A stretch of 64,000 nucleotides of DNA from Streptomyces polyasparticus (lineage in GTDB: Bacteria > Actinomycetota > Actinomycetes > Streptomycetales > Streptomycetaceae). Location of the stretch: assembly GCF_014493765.1 (NCBI RefSeq), contig NZ_JACTVJ010000010.1, positions 248,001 to 312,000 of the forward strand, in the 5' to 3' direction. Shown here piece after piece: positions 59,269 to 64,000 of this stretch. The notes under the pieces were generated by a model, which was given only the letters and a program-made list of their open reading frames with translations, had not been told where the DNA came from and made no database searches. A program made the position numbers and the translations under genes. How positions within the stretch are numbered: the stretch's first letter is position 1; every line of letters starts with the position of its first letter.

Positions 59269-60584
59269 GACGGCTCCTTCTCGTCGAGACAGTGCTGAGC
59301 GGCGGCCCGCACCTCGGGATGGGGATCGTGCACGGCCGGCCGGAGGGCCGCGTGCTGCTTCCACCAGCGCAGGGACAGAACCGCCAGGCGGCGTGTGGTG
59401 GCGTCCGGATCCTGGGTCATGACCTCGGCCAGACGCGGAACGACGCGTCGGCCGACGGCGGCGCCCAACGAGCGATCGCCCAGGACGCAGACGGCATGAC
59501 GGCGCACCACCGTGTGGGGTGAGGCCAAGGCGTCGACGGCCGTGCTTACTTCCTCGGCCCGCAGGGTGCAGTAGCTGGAGCCCGGACGGAGTTCGGCGAG
59601 CAACGCATCGCTCAACTCGGGCCGGTCGGACAGGAAGCGTTCCAGCGGCCGGTAGTCGAGCGGTGGTGGCGAGACGGCCTGGTCACGGAAGGAGGTGAAA
59701 GGGGCCGCCACTGCCGACACGACGATCTCATTCGCCAAGGCATCGGCGGACAGGACGACATCGAGACGTCCGAGCCGGGACAGCGCCGCCGCGTTCCAGC
59801 TCTGGTCGGGCCCCGCGCAGTTCTCCAGGGCGGCGGAAAGAGCCGCGATCACCTCGACGGAAGCGTCCCCGATGTCCGCGAGCAGCTTCGCCGCCCACCA
59901 TCGGTCAGGGCCGTGGGACAAGGCGGCGAGCAGAGCCGGCACCGCGTCGCGCCCCAGTACGCACAGGGCCTTCTCGGCGTCCTCGGGCCCTATTGCTCCG
60001 AACCGCGTGCTGAGCACCTGTACGTAACGCACGGCGCGCTCGCCCGGATCGAGCGCCCCGACTTCAGCCGTCCAGGCCGCGGCCTCCTCGTACGCGGGAA
60101 ACAGCCGGCGCATTTCCCGGACGCCGAGGATCCGTCGCAGCAGCCCGTCCTCGGTGTCGTCGTCGGTCAGCACGACCACGACGAAGCCCTGATCCGTCAC
60201 GCCCTCTGTACGCAGCTGCTTGCGGGCACGCTTGCACACGTGGACCAGCGAGGTCAGGTAGCGGTCGAAGGTCCGCTCCCAGTGCCGAACCGAGCCTCGG
60301 CAGGCCTCCTCGGTCAGGCTCCGCTCCCAGAACTCCCAGCGGGCCTCGGGCAGCCAGGGGTGCCACACGGTGTCCCAGTCGGGCAGGCTCCAGCGCGCGT
60401 CCACGTCGGCCGCCAGCGCCTCTTCGGAGTTGGCACCCAGCATCGGCAGCCTGATCACCCCGTCGGTCTCGGCGTAGAACTCACCGAGCACGGCCGCGTA
60501 CAGCCGGTCCCCGACGCCCGCGGCCTGCGTCACCTTCGCGACGACACCCGCGGTCAGCTCGTCCTCGAAAGCCGGCCAGTCCAC
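59250..60584 (-). CDS. DUF4303-like protein with C-terminal HEAT repeats
   Basis: A 444-residue cytosolic protein. The N-terminal about 180 residues (VDWPAFEDELTAGVV, AAVLGEFYAETDGVIRLPMLGANSEEAL, WHPWLPEARWEFWER) resemble DUF4303, a family often found among bacterial immunity proteins. The C-terminal part is HEAT-like (AVPALLAALSHGPDRWWAAKLLADIGDASVEVIAALSAAL, SPHTVVRRHAVCVLGDRSLG). The GTG at 60584 follows GGGGAGGG. Family assignment is tentative. It overlaps the ProC-like gene. Confidence 0.6.
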   Translation of the reverse strand: MDWPAFEDELTAGVVAKVTQAAGVGDRLYAAVLGEFYAETDGVIRLPMLGANSEEALAADVDARWSLPDWDTVWHPWLPEARWEFWERSLTEEACRGSVRHWERTFDRYLTSLVHVCKRARKQLRTEGVTDQGFVVVVLTDDDTEDGLLRRILGVREMRRLFPAYEEAAAWTAEVGALDPGERAVRYVQVLSTRFGAIGPEDAEKALCVLGRDAVPALLAALSHGPDRWWAAKLLADIGDASVEVIAALSAALENCAGPDQSWNAAALSRLGRLDVVLSADALANEIVVSAVAAPFTSFRDQAVSPPPLDYRPLERFLSDRPELSDALLAELRPGSSYCTLRAEEVSTAVDALASPHTVVRRHAVCVLGDRSLGAAVGRRVVPRLAEVMTQDPDATTRRLAVLSLRWWKQHAALRPAVHDPHPEVRAAAQHCLDEKEPSCNASE

Positions 60585-60682
60585 CCACGCCCTCCCCGTC
60601 TCATGGGACCGGGAACGACCTTCGCACACGAAAGAGGGAGCCCGCCCGGCGGACCCCCTCTTCGTACGACCGCGTCCGTCCT

Positions 60683-62305
60683 TTACAACCCCGCGTCCTT
60701 CTCGGCCAGGGCCTTCGCCCAGCGGTAGTCCGCCTTGCCGCTGGGGGAGCGCTGGATGTGGTCCGTCACCACGAGCTGGCGGGGGATCTTGTAGCCCGCG
60801 ACGTGGGTGCGGCAGTGGGACTGGATCGCGTCCAGGGTCAAGGCCTGGGCGCCTTCGCGGAGTTGGACCACGGCCGCCACGTGGTTGCCCCACTTCGGGT
60901 CGGGGACGCCCGCGACCAGGGCGTCGTAGACGTCCGGGTGGGACTTGAGGGCCTGCTCGACCTCTTCCGGATAGACCTTTTCGCCGCCGGTGTTGATGCA
61001 CTGCGAGCCGCGGCCGAGGACCGTGACGATGCCGCTCTCGTCGACCGTGGCCATGTCGCCGAGCAGCACCCAGCGCTGGCCCTCGCGCTGGAAGAAGGTC
61101 TCGGCGGTCTTCACCGGGTCGTTGTAGTAGCCGAGCGGCACGTGGCCGCGCTGAGCCAGACGGCCCACCTCGCCCACCGCCACCGGCTCGTACGTGGCCG
61201 GATCGACCACCTGGGTGCGCTCGTTGACCTCGATACGGAAGCCCTTCTCGGGGCCCGAGTCGGCGGTCGCGCGGCCGTTGGAGCCGGACTCCGACGAGCC
61301 GAAGTTGTTGAGGAGCATGACGTTCGGGACCAGCTCCTGGAACTCCGCGCGCACCGTGTCCGACATGATCGCGCCGGAGGAGGAGAGGCTGAACAGGGAG
61401 GACATGTCCACGCCCTTGCACGGGCCGCGCAGCGCGTCCACCAGCGGGCGGAGCATCGCGTCGCCGACGAGGGAGACGGAGAAGACCTTCTCCTTCTCGA
61501 TGGTGCGCAGGACTTCCTCGGGCGCGTACTTGCGGTGCAGCACGACCCGTTGGCCGTAGTCGAAGGCCACGAAGGTGGTGAGCGTGGAGGTGCCGTGCAT
61601 GAGGGGAGGGGTGGGGAAGAAGGTCAGGCCCGCGCTGCCGGCCGCCACCCGCTCGGCCAGTTCCTCGGGCCGCTTGACCGGCTCGCCGGAGGGCGCCCCG
61701 CCGAAGAGGCCCGCGAAGAACAGGTCCTCCTGGCGCCACATCACGCCCTTGGGCATTCCGGTGGTGCCGCCGGTGTAGATGATGAAGAGGTCGTCCGCCG
61801 AGCGCGGACCGAAGCCCCGCTCGGTCGAGCCGGATGCCTCAGCGTCCGTGAACTCGACGAGGTCGAGCGCCGGGGCATCCGAGGGTGCCGCACCGACCCG
61901 TATGAGGTGTCGCAGCTTCTCCGCCTTGGGGAGCGCCGCCGCCACCCGCTCGGTGAACTCCGCGTCGAAGACCAGGGCCGCGAGGTCGGCGTCCCGGTAG
62001 AGGTAGACCAACTCCTCTTCCACGTAGCGGTAGTTGACATTCACCGGTACGAGGCGAGCCTTGAGTGCGGCGAGCATGGTCTGCACGTACTCGATGCCGT
62101 TGTAGAGGTGCAGACCCAGGTGCTCGCCGGGCTTCAGGCCCGAGGCGATCAAGTGGTGGGCGATGCGGTTCGCCGCGTCGTCGAGCTCGCGGTACGTGAG
62201 CCGGCGTTCGGCCCCCGTGCCGGGGTGGTCGACGTAGACCAGCGCCTCGCGGTCCGGGACCACGTCGACGATCGACTCGAACAGGTCGGCAAGGTTGTAC
62301 TCCAC
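60683..62305 (-). CDS. AMP-forming acyl-CoA synthetase (FadD19-like)
   Basis: A 540-residue ANL ligase. IIYTGGTTGMPKGVMW is the ATP loop, LLNNFGSSESGSNG the A5 motif, GDMATVDESGIVTVLGR the hinge, and SPSGKADYRWAK carries the catalytic Lys. Sequence style matches actinobacterial FadD19/FadD17-type ligases for steroid side-chain or other bulky acids, but the substrate is unproven. The GTG at 62305 follows AGGAGGAAC. It is divergent from the crotonase/DUF35 genes across a 191-base region containing the 62404 operator. Confidence 0.88.
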   Translation of the reverse strand: MEYNLADLFESIVDVVPDREALVYVDHPGTGAERRLTYRELDDAANRIAHHLIASGLKPGEHLGLHLYNGIEYVQTMLAALKARLVPVNVNYRYVEEELVYLYRDADLAALVFDAEFTERVAAALPKAEKLRHLIRVGAAPSDAPALDLVEFTDAEASGSTERGFGPRSADDLFIIYTGGTTGMPKGVMWRQEDLFFAGLFGGAPSGEPVKRPEELAERVAAGSAGLTFFPTPPLMHGTSTLTTFVAFDYGQRVVLHRKYAPEEVLRTIEKEKVFSVSLVGDAMLRPLVDALRGPCKGVDMSSLFSLSSSGAIMSDTVRAEFQELVPNVMLLNNFGSSESGSNGRATADSGPEKGFRIEVNERTQVVDPATYEPVAVGEVGRLAQRGHVPLGYYNDPVKTAETFFQREGQRWVLLGDMATVDESGIVTVLGRGSQCINTGGEKVYPEEVEQALKSHPDVYDALVAGVPDPKWGNHVAAVVQLREGAQALTLDAIQSHCRTHVAGYKIPRQLVVTDHIQRSPSGKADYRWAKALAEKDAGL

Positions 62306-62403
62306 CGTTCCTCCTGACCCCGGAAAGCGCCCTGGCATTTTGTGGATTCGGCGGTCATTAGACCCTCGCGCCGGACAAGTGGGAAGGGGTGCCGACCAAG
62401 AAA

Positions 62404-62420
62404 TCTGACTGGCTGTCAGA
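62404..62420. promoter_or_regulatory. TCTGAC-N5-GTCAGA operator, copy 2
   Basis: A perfect 6-bp-arm inverted repeat with spacer TGGCT, between the divergent acyl-CoA synthetase (start 62305) and crotonase (start 62497). Half-sites and spacing are identical to copy 1 at 24466-24482, implying one shared regulator for both loci. Confidence 0.75.
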
Positions 62421-62496
62421 AAACTATTGAACTGGACCTCCGCCTACTGCAACCTGTTCTAGGTCTTGAGGTCGACATGGCAATGGGAGGCAGCAC

Positions 62497-63297
62497 ATGG
62501 GCGGGACCGAACACCTCACCGTGGAGCGCAAGGGCGCGACGCTGGTGCTCACGCTGAACCGGCCCGAGGCCAAGAACGCACTGTCGCTGCCGCTGCTCGT
62601 CGGCCTGTACGACGGATGGCTCGAAGCCGACGCGGACGACTCGATCCGCTCCATCGTGCTGACCGGCGCCGGCGGCGACTTCTGCGCGGGCATGGACCTC
62701 AAGGCCCTCGCGGGCAAGGGCATGGACGGCCAGCAGTACCGGGAGCGCATGAAGGAGGACCCGGATCTGCACTGGAAGGCGATGCTGCGCCACCACCGCC
62801 CCCGCAAGCCCGTGATCGCCGCCGTCGAGGGCTACTGCGTCGCAGGCGGTACGGAGATCCTGCAGGGCACCGACATCCGGGTGGCGGGCGAGACCGCGAC
62901 CTTCGGCCTGAGCGAGGTCAAGCGGGCGCTGTTCCCGATCGGCGGCTCCACGGTCCGGCTGCAGCGGCAGATTCCGCGCACCCACGCCCTGGAGATGCTG
63001 CTCACCGGCCGTCACTACAGCGCGCAGGAGGCCCTGTCCATCGGCCTGATCGGCAATGTCGTGCCCGAGGGCAAGGCCCTCGACAAGGCCCTCGAGATCG
63101 CCGACATGGTCAACGCCTGCGGCCCGCTCGCCGTCGAGGCGGTCAAGGCCTCTGTGTACGAGACCGCCGAGATGACCGAGACCGAGGGCCTCAAGTCCGA
63201 ACTCGAGCGCGGCTGGCCGATCTTCGCGACCGAGGACGCCAAGGAAGGGCCGAAGGCCTTCGCCGAGAAGCGCCCGCCCGTCTACAAGCGCGCCTGA
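62497..63297 (+). CDS. Enoyl-CoA hydratase/isomerase (crotonase) family
   Basis: A 266-residue crotonase. NRPEAKNALSLPLL opens the fold, GDFCAGMDLKAL and EGYCVAGGTEIL form the oxyanion hole, and KRALFPIGGSTVRLQRQIP follows. It would hydrate or isomerise an enoyl-CoA. The start at 62497 has GGGAGG seven bases upstream. The DUF35 protein begins 42 bases downstream. With the divergent ligase this makes a beta-oxidation-like unit under the 62404 site. Confidence 0.92.
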   Translation: MGGTEHLTVERKGATLVLTLNRPEAKNALSLPLLVGLYDGWLEADADDSIRSIVLTGAGGDFCAGMDLKALAGKGMDGQQYRERMKEDPDLHWKAMLRHHRPRKPVIAAVEGYCVAGGTEILQGTDIRVAGETATFGLSEVKRALFPIGGSTVRLQRQIPRTHALEMLLTGRHYSAQEALSIGLIGNVVPEGKALDKALEIADMVNACGPLAVEAVKASVYETAEMTETEGLKSELERGWPIFATEDAKEGPKAFAEKRPPVYKRA

Positions 63298-63339
63298 CCG
63301 GCGGCCGTCCCCCTTCCCCGCAGCCAAGGAGACACGCAC

Positions 63340-64000
63340 GTGCCCGAACTCCTCAAAGCCCCCCTCGTCGTCGAGTTCCCCTTCACCCGCTCCCTCGGCC
63401 CCGTGCAGAGCGCCTTCCTCACCGGACTGCGCGAGCGCACCGTCCTGGGCGTGAAGACCGCCGACGACAAGATCCTCGTGCCGCCCGTCGAATACGACCC
63501 GGTGACCGCCGACGAACTGCGCGACATGGTCGAGGTCGCCACCACCGGCACCGTCACCACCTGGGCCTGGAACCCCGAACACCGCAGGGGGCAACCGCTC
63601 GGCAAGCCCTTCGCCTGGGTCCTGGTCAAGCTGGACGGCGCCGACACCGCCCTCCTGCACGCCCTCGACGTCGAGGGCCCCGACGCCGTCCGCACCGGCA
63701 TGCGAGTACGGATCCGCTGGGCCGAGGAACGGTCCGGCGCGATCACGGACATCGCCTGCTTCGAACCGTACGACGGCGACGAGAGCTCCGAAACGAGCCC
63801 GCACGACGGGCAGTTCGAGGACGCGGTGACCGGCATCGTCGCCGAGGCCCGCCTCGACTACACCTACTCGCCGGGCCGCGCCCAGTCCGCCTACATCACC
63901 TCGGTCGCCGAGCGGAAGATGGTCGGCGAGCGCTGCCCCTCCTGCTCCAAGGTGTACATCCCGCCCCGCGGCGCCTGCCCCACCTGCGGAGTCGCCACCC
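63340..64000 (+). CDS. DUF35/OB-fold protein, thiolase partner (cut by window end)
   Basis: GTG at 63340 with AAGGAG upstream opens a frame that continues past the window (220 codons seen). An N-terminal OB-like half (about 1-165) includes SAFLTGLRERTVLGVKTADDKILVPPVEY; then a zinc ribbon, CPSC-x10-CPTC, begins near residue 205. DUF35 proteins form stable complexes with degradative thiolases, as in steroid and benzylsuccinate breakdown, so a thiolase gene probably follows beyond 64000. Co-transcribed with the crotonase. Confidence 0.88.
   Translation, partial: MPELLKAPLVVEFPFTRSLGPVQSAFLTGLRERTVLGVKTADDKILVPPVEYDPVTADELRDMVEVATTGTVTTWAWNPEHRRGQPLGKPFAWVLVKLDGADTALLHALDVEGPDAVRTGMRVRIRWAEERSGAITDIACFEPYDGDESSETSPHDGQFEDAVTGIVAEARLDYTYSPGRAQSAYITSVAERKMVGERCPSCSKVYIPPRGACPTCGVAT

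Noticed and set aside
1-64000. Mobile elements, prophage, tRNA or rRNA genes
   Set aside because: No transposase, integrase, terminal inverted repeats, clover-leaf signature or rRNA core sequence was recognised by eye; a dedicated tRNA or IS scan would be decisive.

Overview
The window is high-GC actinobacterial DNA and almost certainly chromosomal Streptomyces or a close relative. Third codon positions are strongly G/C, GTG starts are common, and purine-rich GGAGG-type ribosome sites are used. Typical Streptomyces families are present: a SAV_915-type small protein, a DUF5937 ArsR regulator, a very large LuxR-type (LAL) ATPase regulator, a PYGQ-tailed membrane protein and an expansin-like secreted protein. 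No tRNA, rRNA, transposase, integrase, phage gene or CRISPR array was seen. It looks like accessory, arm-like chromosome built from short catabolic or transport units, most with a regulator beside them.

Layout. 1-5.5 kb: a sugar-acid operon on the minus strand (FAH-family dehydratase, IlvD/Edd dehydratase, Nramp-related transporter) facing a FadR-type GntR regulator. 5.4-13.5 kb: sulfotransferase, membrane-anchored expansin-like protein, two paralogous lipoproteins flanking an M20 peptidase plus YfcC-type transporter pair and a PPOX-fold protein, then an MpaB-type oxygenase overlapping a kinase. 13.5-24.3 kb: Ser/Thr kinase with nine TPR units, phytoene-dehydrogenase-like oxidoreductase, LAL regulator, membrane protein, GNAT, a pentanucleotide microsatellite and a Tat-exported serine hydrolase. 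24.5-28.4 kb: nitronate monooxygenase, acyl-CoA ligase, Ca2+/H+ antiporter. 28.4-36 kb: secreted alpha-amylase with two starch-binding modules, penicillin/lipopeptide acylase, second acyl-CoA ligase. 36-43.7 kb: GNAT, MFS plus ArsR pair, a nearly gene-free stretch rich in TGAC-N5-GTCA motifs, then amidohydrolase, amino-acid permease and TetR. 43.8-45.1 kb: two orphan proteins, one resembling SMI1/KNR4 immunity proteins. 45.4-53.3 kb: PPOX, MFS and LysR; phenylacetate-CoA ligase; racemase, NCS1 transporter and GntR. 53.3-58.4 kb: hypothetical protein, GNAT, double alpha/beta hydrolase, MFS, membrane protein. 58.5-64 kb: ProC-like reductase, HEAT-repeat protein, acyl-CoA ligase, and on the other strand a crotonase and a DUF35/OB-fold protein cut by the window end.

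How the parts fit. Several units have the classic divergent regulator/target layout with a visible palindrome between them: 4482-4496, 38147-38170, 42971-42985 and 52369-52380. The most interesting regulatory signal is a 17-bp inverted repeat, TCTGAC-N5-GTCAGA. It occurs before the nitronate monooxygenase/acyl-CoA ligase genes (24466) and again, 38 kb away, between the divergent acyl-CoA ligase and crotonase/DUF35 genes (62404). This suggests one regulator for a dispersed acyl-CoA pathway. Three related TGAC-N5-GTCA copies sit in the gene-poor stretch at 39273-39376. Other points of note are an NCS1 transporter whose conserved N-terminus has no usable start codon, an Nramp-related transporter without the metal-binding motifs inside a sugar-acid operon, and repeated short tandem arrays at or near gene 3' ends.
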